Of a stretch of DNA of 64,000 bases, positions 36,130 through 44,384 are shown piece after piece. The DNA lies in contig NZ_BMVM01000016.1 in NCBI RefSeq assembly GCF_014650715.1, positions 118,496 through 182,495 on the forward strand. The letters are read 5' to 3'. This DNA comes from Streptomyces bluensis. GTDB lineage: Bacteria > Actinomycetota > Actinomycetes > Streptomycetales > Streptomycetaceae. The notes under the pieces were generated by a model. That model saw only the letters and a program-made list of their open reading frames with translations. It was not told where the DNA came from and searched no databases. How positions within the stretch are numbered: the stretch's first letter is position 1; the number at the start of each line of letters is the position of its first letter. Both the position numbers and the translations under genes were made by a program.

Positions 36130-36914
36130 GGGGGATGGCGTGGGGAAGGAAAGCTGTTTGCCGAGCGCGTCCTACACCAGCGATGGCTGGTGCGCCAGTC
36201 GGCGCGGAAGATCTCCCGGAGCCGGTCGGCCTCGGCTTCGATGCCGCGTTGGCGGCCGGCGCGCTTGAGCGCGGCCTGTAGCTGCGTGCGCGTCAGCCGC
36301 GAGGCCCGCGTCGGTGTCGGAGCCGCCCTGAGGAGTTCGTGCGCCTCCCGGCGGCACAGACCGTTCTTCCAGGACTCGAAGGCGGCCGCCGCGGACGGGT
36401 AGTGCTCCCGCAGCAGCGACCGGAGCTGGTTGGAGATCTGCTGCCGGTTCCACGTCGCGTCCTGCTGAGCCCTGGCAAGGACGGCGACCGCGCGGGCCAA
36501 GTCGCTGTCCTGAGGCAGCGGCCGGTGGGCATGCATGTCGGTGCGCAGGATGTTGGCCAGGACCAGAGCGTCTCCGGGGTCGGACTTCTTGCGGGAGACG
36601 GAGTGCCGATCGCGGTAGCGGGCGGCGGCCATCGGGTTGATCGCGAACACCTGCCTCTTGCCCGTCCGTAGCACGGCAACGACCAGGCCGCGGGAGGTCT
36701 CGATCGCGACTGGGACCGGGTTCTCCTCGGTGTCGCCGTATTCGGCAAGCAGATCCAGCAGGACCTTGTAGCCGACCGCGTCGTCGGTGATGTGCCGCTT
36801 GGCCAGTAACTGACCGCTGTCGTCGACCAGGGCGACGTCATGCGTGCGTTCGGCCCAGTCGATGCCGCAGTAAATCAAGTCTTTCCCCTCCATCGTGCTG
36901 TTCTTGCTGGTCAC
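36130..36914 (-). pseudogene. IS110-family transposase, truncated
   Basis: The N-terminal RuvC-like DEDD domain is intact in appearance: IYCGIDWAERTHDVALVDDS (first Asp), VPVAIETSRGLVVAVL, SVSRKKSDPGDALVLANILR (Asp pair), and QQDATWNRQQISNQLRSLL. After IFRADW the frame shifts and the C-terminal Transposase_20 domain with its Ser is missing, so only about 260 of about 400 residues remain. Confidence 0.8.
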
Positions 36915-37652
36915 GAGCTCATGCGGGCCACGCAGCGACCTAATCCCAGGACTCAGCCCTATGGCCGGTCCGCCACCTCAGTAGCCGTTCGTGGCACCAG
37001 CTCGTCCCACGGGCCTCGGTGCGGGAGCTCGGACGGCTCGGACTTCACAAGAGGTCACCATGGAGCGGGCTCGCACCACCAACACCAACTAGTGATCTTT
37101 CGGTGGGTGTTGACGCCCGGCGGCACCGAACGGCGCCGATCTTTCGGGAGTCATCGCGTGCCGGGAGGGACGTCAAACGTCCGTCCAGCACCAACGGGCG
37201 CCAACACCGGCTGGACGGCGACAGGTGCATGGGCGCCGACGCCGCCGATCTATGGGCGTCGAGGCCGGGAAACCAATAGGCGTCCGTCCGACGCACACAC
37301 GCTTGTCACCGCTGAAGCGGTGGTGACCGCCGCGGAGGCACCGGACACTGCCTCTCTCTGACTAGGCGTACGTCAGGCCAGCGTGCTCAAAGGCATACGT
37401 CCGGCGCCCCGCGCAACTGCCACCACCATGAGTACGAGGACCACGCGCCGCTCTATGCGGAGGTCTCAGCAGACCCGGTTCACCGTAGGCATCGCAGCCC
37501 TCTACTCGAACATCCCAGAAGCTTCCGCTCCATCGGGACACCCTTGAATACGGATAGGTTCGCCGGGTTCGCGGCGCCGGTGCTCGGGCCGGCTGGGCTC
37601 GGCGTGGGAACAAATTGCGCGGTGACGGAGCCGATCAAATTAGGCTCCCAGC
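36915..37652. other. Gap next to IS110 remnant
   Basis: About 740 bases without a supported gene, lying on the 5' side of the truncated IS110 gene. Some of it probably is former IS flank. Nothing else was recognised. Confidence 0.35.
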
Positions 37653-38285
37653 ATGTCTGGTCCGACGTTGGTGATCGAGTTGGCGGAGGCGCTCCCCCCG
37701 GCTGCACTGCGGGAGTTCCGCGCGTTGATGGTGGGGCTCTCCTCCCGGTTCGCCGAGAAGCGGCCCGGGTTCTTCGACGTCAACGTGCCCGCAGAGCGAC
37801 TGGGCGTCGAGGACAGGCGGGAGGAGGACTGGCGAAAGCCGTTCCCGCTTCCACTCCTCGGCAACACCTCCGCGGACGAGGAGCTCGCGGCCTTGGTGGG
37901 GTTCAATCCGCAGCGCGAGGACTGGCGTCGGCCCTTCCTGGTCTACTTGATGGGGCCGGGTGTCGGCGATGAGAGCCTCTTCGAGGCTGAGCACGCGGAC
38001 GAGCCCGAGGTGGAGGCCATCCTCGGCTTCAGGCCGACCCATGCCGTCAATGTCAGCGCCTGCTGCAATCGCGAGATCGACCACGTGGCCACGGCCCTGC
38101 TGACCGCCGCTGTCATGGACGTCATCGGGGGCGTGGCCAAAGCCGAGCTGCTGGACGGACAGGTGTCGATCGTCGCTGGCCTTCCAGGGGTGTTGGGGAT
38201 CGCGGACGACGACTGGATGGCGCTGGGAACGGCGGAGTTCCTGCGGGCCTGGGTCGGGCACCCCGCCTTCCGGCTGGTCAAGTAG
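37653..38285 (+). CDS. DUF6368-like hypothetical protein
   Basis: A 210-residue cytoplasmic protein. TLVIELAEALPPAALREFRA then VGLSSRFAEKRPGFFDVNV and the C-terminal VNVSACCNREIDHVATALL, EFLRAWVGHPAFRLVK match a family of Streptomyces proteins I recall as DUF6368. The stretch near residues 60-100 repeats the theme EDWRKPF / EDWRRPF, so a small internal duplication is possible. Role unknown. Confidence 0.65.
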   Translation: MSGPTLVIELAEALPPAALREFRALMVGLSSRFAEKRPGFFDVNVPAERLGVEDRREEDWRKPFPLPLLGNTSADEELAALVGFNPQREDWRRPFLVYLMGPGVGDESLFEAEHADEPEVEAILGFRPTHAVNVSACCNREIDHVATALLTAAVMDVIGGVAKAELLDGQVSIVAGLPGVLGIADDDWMALGTAEFLRAWVGHPAFRLVK

Positions 38286-38289
38286 CCCG

Positions 38290-38640
38290 GTGGTGATTGG
38301 GGTGGTCGGAGTTGGCGTGCGCCTCGATCGGGTTCGCCCACGAGGCTTAGGTCGGTGTGAAGCACAGTTCGACCTTGTTCTTTTTCGTCGACCTTGTTCT
38401 TTTTCGCCCAGCGGCGGATGCCGCTGCCCTTGTGGGCGGACAGGTTGTCGAGGATCACGTAGATCGGGGCGCCGTCGGGCCATGCGGCGCGGATCGACTT
38501 CAGCGCGGCCGGCGTGTTCGCTGCACCCTTCCTGCGGCGGTTGACGCCCCACAGGCGGTCGTCCCCGATCGAGTAGCAGCCGTGGAAGTAGAGCCCTACT
38601 CCGCCGGGCTCGCCGCGCCACACGAACGGGTGGCGCCCGT
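38290..38640 (-). pseudogene. IS630-family transposase C-terminal fragment with tandem duplication
   Basis: From about 38640, FHGCYSIGDDRLWGVNRRRK, GAANTPAALKSIRAAWPDGA, PIYVILDNLSAHKGSGIRRW is the IS630 DDE core (second Asp in LDN). Then a 19-bp tandem duplication shifts the frame. Past it the original chain KVELCFTPT-stop-ASWANPIEA can be read, with a stop replacing the Tyr of FTPTYASW. The gene is inactive. Confidence 0.78.
38369..38406. repeat. 19-bp perfect tandem duplication inside IS630 remnant
   Basis: TCGACCTTGTTCTTTTTCG occurs twice back to back (38369-38387, 38388-38406). Being 19 bases, it shifts the transposase frame. Confidence 0.9.
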
Positions 38641-38778
38641 TTCCTGCGTCCCAACTCCTGCCACCGCGGCCCGGCCACGAGTACGACGTCTCCTTCCTCA
38701 AGCACGATTCTCCTTCGAGGAGTTGGAGGAAGGCTCTCGTCTCCGACCCGGTGCCGGGACCGCGTCCGAGTGGCCGGA

Positions 38779-39744
38779 TCAGTAGCCGTAGATCATCTTG
38801 TAGGCCACCTCGGGGAGGAACTGTCCGGCCGAGGAGCCGGTTCCCACGCCGCAGTTGCCGTCGGACTCGCCCGGGACCTTGATCCACAAGAGCATCTCGG
38901 CGCCTCCGCCCAGCTGGGTGGGGGTGCCGATACGGCGGCCTGAAGGGTTGCACCACTGGCCGTTGGAGCCGTTGCCGTTGCGGCTGGTGTCCACGACGAA
39001 CGGCTTGGTGTAGCCGTACCGGGCGCTGAGTTCCCGATTGACGGCGTCGCCGTACGCCGTGTTCTCAGCTGTGGTCAGGTAGTTGGAGACGTTGAGCGAG
39101 AAACCGTGGGCCTGCGGGAGGCCGGCTTCGTGAAGGCGCCGGGCCATGGTCGGCGCGCTCGTCCAGGCCGGGTTGCCTGCGTCGAGGTAGACCCAGGTGT
39201 TGGGAGCCTGACGGTTGAACTCGGCGAGCGCTCCGGTCAGCATGCTCTCGCGTTCGTCGATCTGCGCTTGGTTCATGCAGCCGTAGTCCCCGAGCGAGTC
39301 CGGTTCGAGCACGACGAGGGCCGGGCGGCTGGCGATCCCGCCCGCGAACTGGGCGATCCAGTTCGCGTAGGCGGACGGCGAGGAGGCTCCGCCCGCGGAA
39401 TGCCCGCCGCAGTAGTCGCGGTTGTAGACGTTGTAGGCGACCAGGATGGGCAACTTGTCCCGGGCGTCCGCGGCACCCACGTACGCGCCGGTGGCGGTGC
39501 CGATGGTGCCGCTCCAGGAGCCGAACCAGCGGGCCGTCGGAGTATTGGCGATGGAGGCGTTGATCGCGGGCGCCCGGCCGTCACCGGGGTTGGCGGCGAC
39601 CCACCGCTTCGCGCTGGAGTCGGGGTCCACGTAGAACCCGTTGGTCATGGTCGTCGGGTCGGCCGCGTGGGCGGACGGGGCGGCGGCGAGCGCCAGCGGC
39701 AGTGAGGAGAGCGCTGCCACCAGGGCGAGGAGTCTGCGGCGCAT
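38779..39744 (-). CDS. Secreted glycoside hydrolase family 6 cellulase
   Basis: A 321-residue exported enzyme hydrolysing beta-1,4-glucan. Signal peptide RRRLLALVAALSSLPLALAA ends near AHAADP. GH6 features: NGFYVDPDSSAKRWVAANPG, ILVAYNVYNRDYCGGHSAGG with the family's NxYNRDC element, the acid region ALVVLEPDSLGDYGCMNQAQ (catalytic Asp), YLDAGNPAW, GFSLNVSNYLTT, and DTSRNGNG then WCNPSGRRIG and LLWIKVPGESDG. No CBM is attached. ATG 39744 follows GAGGTACCC. CebR-like boxes lie upstream. Confidence 0.9.
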   Translation of the reverse strand: MRRRLLALVAALSSLPLALAAAPSAHAADPTTMTNGFYVDPDSSAKRWVAANPGDGRAPAINASIANTPTARWFGSWSGTIGTATGAYVGAADARDKLPILVAYNVYNRDYCGGHSAGGASSPSAYANWIAQFAGGIASRPALVVLEPDSLGDYGCMNQAQIDERESMLTGALAEFNRQAPNTWVYLDAGNPAWTSAPTMARRLHEAGLPQAHGFSLNVSNYLTTAENTAYGDAVNRELSARYGYTKPFVVDTSRNGNGSNGQWCNPSGRRIGTPTQLGGGAEMLLWIKVPGESDGNCGVGTGSSAGQFLPEVAYKMIYGY

Positions 39745-39800
39745 GACGGGTACCTCGGCTTTCCGGCAGGGGTGCGTCCGAAGGATGGCGGTGAGGGCCG

Positions 39801-39829
39801 TGGGGGCGCTCCCATCGGAAGCGCTCCCC
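39801..39829. promoter_or_regulatory. Two CebR-like operator boxes
   Basis: TGGGGGCGCTCCCA (39801-39814) differs from the known Streptomyces CebR box TGGGAGCGCTCCCA at one position. CGGAAGCGCTCCCC (39816-39829) differs at three. They lie between the GH6 start and the GH10-GH62 end, so they should repress the GH6 gene until cellobiose-type sugars are present. Confidence 0.7.
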
Positions 39830-39842
39830 ACGGCACGGTCGG

Positions 39843-41915
39843 TCAGCAGGTCGAGTTGGTCTGGGTCAGGAGGCCGAGCCGCCACGGGAGGAGGTTGTAG
39901 TCGCCGCCCGCGTTGGGGTTCATGCCCTGGTACAGGTACTGGAGCCGGCAGGCGGGAATGGTCAGTGTCTGGTCGTAGCCGGCTCGGATCATCTCGCCGT
40001 GACTGATGTCCCGGGTCCAGGCGCCCGAGGGGAAGGAGACGTTGCTCGCCCGTGCGAACGGGTTGCTCTCGGATGCGGCCAGGGGTGTCCAGGAGCCGGC
40101 GAGGCTGCCCGAGGTCCAGGACCGGAAGTAGCGTCGGCCGTCGGAGCCGATGGCCTCGACGAGCAGCAGGTACTCGTTACTGCCCTGCACTTTGTACACG
40201 TTGCTCGCCTCGAACAGGGCGTACTTGTTGGAGTCCTGGGCCGCGATGACGGTGTTGGTGAAGCCGTTCGGGAACTGGCCGACGGTCGTCTGCGAGCGGT
40301 AGAGGTGCCCGTTGTCGTCGGAGGAGAACAGGTAGCAGTTGGTGCTGTCGCAGATCACCCACATGTCGACCCAGTAGCCGTTGCCGATGTTCTGCCGGAT
40401 GATGTCGGGCATCGACGCGTAGAAGTTGCGGGGCGCGCTCCACCCGTTCGGGTTGCTGATGTCGGGGTTCGTGGAGTACGAGGCGTTGCCGGTCTGGTAC
40501 ACGAGGTACCACAGGCGTTGTGGCGCGTAGTAGAAGACCTGCGGCGCGGCCCGGTAGCCGGACCCGATGGCCGTGCGGTCCAGGTAGTGGTGCGTGGCCG
40601 AGTTGGCCTGGGACCAGTCGCTGAAGTTCAGATAGACCAGGTTGTAGCCGGAGGAGCTGGCGACGCTCGCGAAGACGTGGTACTTGCCGTTGTACTGGAC
40701 GACCGTCGGGTCCTTGATGCCGGCGATGTTGTGCGTCGCGTCCGGCTTCGGCGCGATCAGCGGGCCGCTGGAGCTCCACGAGTAACGGCTGGGCAGCGCA
40801 GCGGCGTTGGTAGCGCTGCGCGGGCCGGAGGGTGTGCCGCTGGTGGCGGTGGGCGTGCTGCGCGTGGCTGTGGGCGTGCTGCGGGTAGCGGTGGGCGTGC
40901 CGCCCAGCGTCGTCAGCACCGCGTTGTACGCCGGCTTCTTGGCGCCGTTGCGGTCGAACAGCAACGGGTTCTCGCTGGCCCGCCAGGAGTCGCTGTCGCG
41001 GATGCCCCAGACCGTGATGCCGGTGCAGCGCGCGACGTTCATGCAGGCCCTGACCGTGTTCGCGTACGCGGTCGGCGAGGCCTGCGCGATGTCCAGTTCG
41101 GTGATCTGGACGTCCACGCCGAGGGCGGCGAAGTTCGACAGCGTGGTCTGGAAGCTGGCGGGCGGGCCGCCGGTGCCGAAGTGGGCCTGGAGGCCGACGC
41201 AGTCGATGGGCACGCCGCGCGCCTTGAAGTCGCGGACCAGTCGGTAGACGCCCTGGGTCTTGGCCGCGTTCCAGTCCTCGATGTTGTAGTCGTTGTAGCA
41301 GAGCTTGGCCGCCGGATCGGCCGTCCGGGCCGTGCGGAACGCCTGCTCGATGAAGCCGGTGCCCAGCACGTCCCGGAAGACCGAGCTGCGGAGCTGACCG
41401 CTGGTGCCGTCGGCGAAGGCCTCGTTGACCACGTCCCAGGAATGGATCCGGCCCTTGTAGCGGTTCATCACGGTGGTGATGTGGTTGTTCATCACGCCGC
41501 TCAGTGTGTTCGCGTCCCTGATGGAGCTGACCCAGCCGGGCAGTTGGGAGTGCCAGACCAGGGTGTGTCCGCGCAGGCGCTGACCGCGGGCCTGCGCGCG
41601 GCTCGCGATCTGGTCGGCGGGGCCGAAGTTGAACGAGCCGCGGGACGGCTCGGTCGTGTCCCACTTCATCTCGTTCTCGGGCGTGACCGAGTTGAACTCA
41701 CGGTCCAGGATGCCGGTGTACGTGCCGTCGCCGAGGCGGCCCGCGGCCACGGCGGTTCCGAAGTACCGTCCGGACTGGGCCGCCTGGGCGCCCAGGGTGG
41801 AGGCCTTCACGGTGTCGGGCGCGCCGGTCGCGGTCCCGGGTGTCATCAGGACGGTCGCGGCCAGCAGGCCGAGGACCGAGGCTCGGCGACAGCCGAGCCG
41901 TTTCAGCGGGTTCAT
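39843..41915 (-). CDS. Bifunctional secreted GH10 xylanase - GH62 arabinofuranosidase
   Basis: A 690-residue exported enzyme with two catalytic domains. A signal (RASVLGLLAATVLMTPG) precedes GH10 at about residues 35-345: FNSVTPENEMKWDTTEPSRG, RGHTLVWHSQLPGWV, the acid/base Glu in SWDVVNEAF and the nucleophile Glu in VQITELDIAQ. A TATRSTPTATRSTPTATSG linker follows. Residues about 380-690 are GH62: IKDPTVVQYNGKYHVFAS, WVDMWVICDSTNCYLFSSDD, ALFEASNVYKVQGSNEYLLL. It cuts xylan and removes arabinose side groups. ATG 41915 follows CGAGGAGAA. Confidence 0.92.
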   Translation of the reverse strand: MNPLKRLGCRRASVLGLLAATVLMTPGTATGAPDTVKASTLGAQAAQSGRYFGTAVAAGRLGDGTYTGILDREFNSVTPENEMKWDTTEPSRGSFNFGPADQIASRAQARGQRLRGHTLVWHSQLPGWVSSIRDANTLSGVMNNHITTVMNRYKGRIHSWDVVNEAFADGTSGQLRSSVFRDVLGTGFIEQAFRTARTADPAAKLCYNDYNIEDWNAAKTQGVYRLVRDFKARGVPIDCVGLQAHFGTGGPPASFQTTLSNFAALGVDVQITELDIAQASPTAYANTVRACMNVARCTGITVWGIRDSDSWRASENPLLFDRNGAKKPAYNAVLTTLGGTPTATRSTPTATRSTPTATSGTPSGPRSATNAAALPSRYSWSSSGPLIAPKPDATHNIAGIKDPTVVQYNGKYHVFASVASSSGYNLVYLNFSDWSQANSATHHYLDRTAIGSGYRAAPQVFYYAPQRLWYLVYQTGNASYSTNPDISNPNGWSAPRNFYASMPDIIRQNIGNGYWVDMWVICDSTNCYLFSSDDNGHLYRSQTTVGQFPNGFTNTVIAAQDSNKYALFEASNVYKVQGSNEYLLLVEAIGSDGRRYFRSWTSGSLAGSWTPLAASESNPFARASNVSFPSGAWTRDISHGEMIRAGYDQTLTIPACRLQYLYQGMNPNAGGDYNLLPWRLGLLTQTNSTC

Positions 41916-41946
41916 GGTTCTCCTCGTAGGGTGGGTGGGGGCTTGC

Positions 41947-42004
41947 GTGGTGCGGTCGGTGGACCTCCTCAGGGCGTGGTGCGATCGGTGGGCCACTTCA
42001 GGGC
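41947..42004. repeat. 29-bp imperfect tandem repeat upstream of xylanase gene
   Basis: The unit starting GTGGTGCG, with TCGGTGG inside and TCAGGGC at its end, occurs at 41947-41975 and 41976-42004 with four differences. It lies about 35 bases before the xylanase start. Confidence 0.7.
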
Positions 42005-42391
42005 GTGGCCGGCTCGAACCGCGTGGAGCGGACCGCGTTGCCGAGCGCCTGCGTGGCGTGATGGAAGAGGACGAATCGGTAGCCCATGAAGAACCGCCAG
42101 TCGTTGCCCAGGAGAAGGCGGGGTCGAGGCGGGTGAAGGTGGTGCCGTCGGTGCTGTAGGAGAAGGCGCCGGGGCGAGCCGCGCCGGGGCGGATGCTCGC
42201 GCTCGCGCGCAACCACAGCGCCCGACACGGCCGCGCTCGCGACCTCCGTGCCGGTGCCGGTGGTGTTCCAACTGCCGTCCATCGTCAGCCCGTTGACCAT
42301 CACCACCCGGCGGCACGTCGCCGTCACGCTTGACGCCGATCAGGCCGGCGGCGGCCGTCAGGGCGCGGCGGCGGGATATTGATGCGCTCAT
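41998..42391 (-). pseudogene. Collapsed GH43-like secreted glycosidase gene
   Basis: From ATG 42391 a Tat signal (SASISRRRALTAAAGLIG) is intact. It then jumps, with the catalytic domain absent, to VMVNGLTMDGSWNTTGTGTE and, across two frames, GAFSYSTDGTTFTRLDPAF and DWRFFMGYRFVLFHHATQAL then VRSTRFEP. The last parts are the C-terminal beta-sandwich seen in GH43 arabinan/xylan enzymes. Only the two ends of a gene originally near 1.5 kb or more remain. Confidence 0.68.
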
Positions 42392-42588
42392 GACAGGTCC
42401 ATGGGGGCGTTCTCCCTGTGCGGCTCGGCCGTTGCGTGGTGGCGTTACCCGGAGATGCCTTGCTTCGTTCGCGCGGAGTGACTGCATCCCGGTTCGGGAT
42501 GTCGAACGTGGGTCGATGTGCCGGGCATTCTGGATGATAGGAGGCCGGGGGACCCCGTCAATACCTTTCGCATGTTCGATCGCAGCCT

Positions 42589-42600
42589 CGAAACATTTCG
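42589..42600. promoter_or_regulatory. Palindrome upstream of GH27 promoter
   Basis: CGAAACATTTCG is a 5-2-5 inverted repeat about 60 bases before the -35 element of the GH27 gene. It resembles LacI-type sugar-regulator sites of the CGAAA..TTTCG kind. Confidence 0.45.
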
Positions 42601-42661
42601 GTGCGTCGGAGATGAGTCGTCGCAGGTCCCAATGGCGTCGGTGATATGGATGCGCCTGCGG

Positions 42662-42689
42662 TTGACACGTTCGGGCGTCCGTCTACCAT
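42662..42689 (+). promoter_or_regulatory. Promoter of GH27 gene
   Basis: TTGACA (42662-42667) and TACCAT (42684-42689) are separated by 16 bases, a good vegetative-sigma pair, about 120 bases upstream of the GH27 start. Confidence 0.65.
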
Positions 42690-42719
42690 CCGTGGCAGCG
42701 CGAGTTTCCGAATAGCATG

Positions 42720-42729
42720 CGAAATTTCG
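42720..42729. promoter_or_regulatory. Palindrome downstream of GH27 promoter
   Basis: CGAAATTTCG is a perfect 10-bp palindrome about 30 bases past the -10 element, matching the core of the site at 42589. The pair brackets the promoter as operators often do. Confidence 0.5.
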
Positions 42730-42811
42730 AACCGGCTTCCCCTCCTCGATGTCATGGACGTGACAGTTCCGTGCACCCGTCCATGGCGCCCATCCGGCAA
42801 AGGAGCCCTTG

Positions 42812-44353
42812 GTGCCCAGACGATCAGGCGGACTGCTGCTTCGCCTCCTCGCAGCCACCGTGCTGACGGTCACCTCGTCCGTGACGGCCTCCGCGCACTC
42901 CACCGCCGCGGCCGTGCCGGGCAGCCCAGCGCTCACCCCGCCGCTCGGCAGGAACAGCTGGAACAGCTTCGGGCGCGGGATCACTGAGGCGCAGGTCAGG
43001 GAGGCCGCCGACGCGATGGTGTCCTCGGGCATGAAGGACGCGGGCTACCAGTACGTCGTCGTCGACGACTGCTGGTTCGACCCGCAGCGTCACGCGGCGG
43101 GCCATCTCCGGGCCAATCCGGCCAAGTTCCCCAGCGGTATGAAGGCGCTCGGGGACTACATCCACGGCAAGGGCCTGAAGTTCGGGATCTGCCAGGTGCC
43201 GGGGGAGCGCACCTGCGCGCAGACCAGCGGCGCCTATCCCGGGTCGACGTGCGGCAAGGGGCACGAGTCCCAGGACGCTGCCACGTTCGCCTCGTGGGGC
43301 GTCGATCACCTCAAGTACGACTGGTGCTCCTCCAGTGGAACCCGCGACGAGCGGGGCGCGCGGTTCACGCTGATGCGCGACGCCCCGCGCGCCACCGGAC
43401 GGCCGATCGTCCACAGCATCAACCCCAACAGCTTCCACGCCATCACCGGCGCCACGTACAACTGGGGCGAGGTCGCCGACCTGTGGCGGACCACCGAGGA
43501 CGTGCTCGACATCTGGCAGAACAACAACACCAACAGCTGTCCGATGGGCGTGGGCAACGTCCTGGACGTCACCGCGCCGCTAGCGGCGCAGTCGGGTCCG
43601 GGTCACTGGAACGACCCCGACATGCTGGTCGTCGGTCGTCCTGGACTGTCACTGACCGAGTCCTGCTCCCACTTCGCCCTGCGGTCGCTGTTCTGGGCCC
43701 CTCGCATGGCCGGCAATGACATCCGCACCATGTCCGCCGACGTGAGCGCGATCCTGCGCAACCCGCGTCTGCCGACGGTGAACCAGGACTCGCTGGGGAC
43801 GGGCGGGCGCAGGGTGCGCGACGACGGCGGCACCGAGGTGTTCGCCAAGCCCTTGTCCGACGGCTCGGTCGCGGTGGGTCTGTTCAACTGGGGCGAGGGT
43901 GCCGCGACGGTCACCACTACGACCGCGCAAGTCGGCCTGTCCGGCGCGCGGCGCCCGCCCAGCGCGCCCGGGTCGTTCGCCTTCACCGACCTGTGGACTG
44001 GAGGCACGTCGAGCTCGTCCGGGCAGATTTCGGCGAGCGTCCCCGCGCACGGCGTGGCTGTGTTCCGGGTGAGCGCGGGCAGCCCGCAGATGGCCACCAC
44101 CTCGCGTCTGCGCGGCAGCGCATCCGGCCGCTGCCTGGAGGTGGACAACGCCTCCACCGCAGCCGGGGCCACCGCACTGATCTGGGACTGCCACATGGCC
44201 GCCAACCAGCTGCGGACCACGTGGGCCGGCGGCGAGATCCGCGTCTTCGGCGACAAGTGCCTGGACGCCTACAACCGGGGCACCATCAACGGCACCCGGG
44301 TCATCACCTGGCCCCGCAACGGCCAGGCCAACCAGAAGTGGACCCGCGCGTGA
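42812..44353 (+). CDS. Secreted GH27 alpha-galactosidase with short ricin-type domain
   Basis: A 513-residue exported enzyme removing alpha-1,6-galactose, e.g. from galactomannan. Signal: GGLLLRLLAATVLTVTSSVT then ASA. GH27 features: LTPPLGRNSWNSFGRGITEA, YQYVVVDDCWFDP, GVDHLKYDWCSS (nucleophile Asp), and GHWNDPDMLVVG (acid/base Asp region). An antiparallel C-terminal domain follows. The last 75 residues (LRGSASGRCLEVDN, FGDKCLDAYNRG, NGQANQKWTRA) give only about one and a half ricin-B/CBM13 repeats instead of three. GTG 42812 follows AGGAG. Confidence 0.9.
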   Translation: MPRRSGGLLLRLLAATVLTVTSSVTASAHSTAAAVPGSPALTPPLGRNSWNSFGRGITEAQVREAADAMVSSGMKDAGYQYVVVDDCWFDPQRHAAGHLRANPAKFPSGMKALGDYIHGKGLKFGICQVPGERTCAQTSGAYPGSTCGKGHESQDAATFASWGVDHLKYDWCSSSGTRDERGARFTLMRDAPRATGRPIVHSINPNSFHAITGATYNWGEVADLWRTTEDVLDIWQNNNTNSCPMGVGNVLDVTAPLAAQSGPGHWNDPDMLVVGRPGLSLTESCSHFALRSLFWAPRMAGNDIRTMSADVSAILRNPRLPTVNQDSLGTGGRRVRDDGGTEVFAKPLSDGSVAVGLFNWGEGAATVTTTTAQVGLSGARRPPSAPGSFAFTDLWTGGTSSSSGQISASVPAHGVAVFRVSAGSPQMATTSRLRGSASGRCLEVDNASTAAGATALIWDCHMAANQLRTTWAGGEIRVFGDKCLDAYNRGTINGTRVITWPRNGQANQKWTRA

Positions 44354-44384
44354 ACAACCGCGGCTTCAGAAGGGGAGTTTCACG

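Noticed and set aside
39999..42089. A 696-codon plus-strand open frame opposite the GH10-GH62 gene
   Set aside because: It is the antisense shadow of a strongly recognised enzyme. Its composition is Val/Gly/Arg-rich with no domain.
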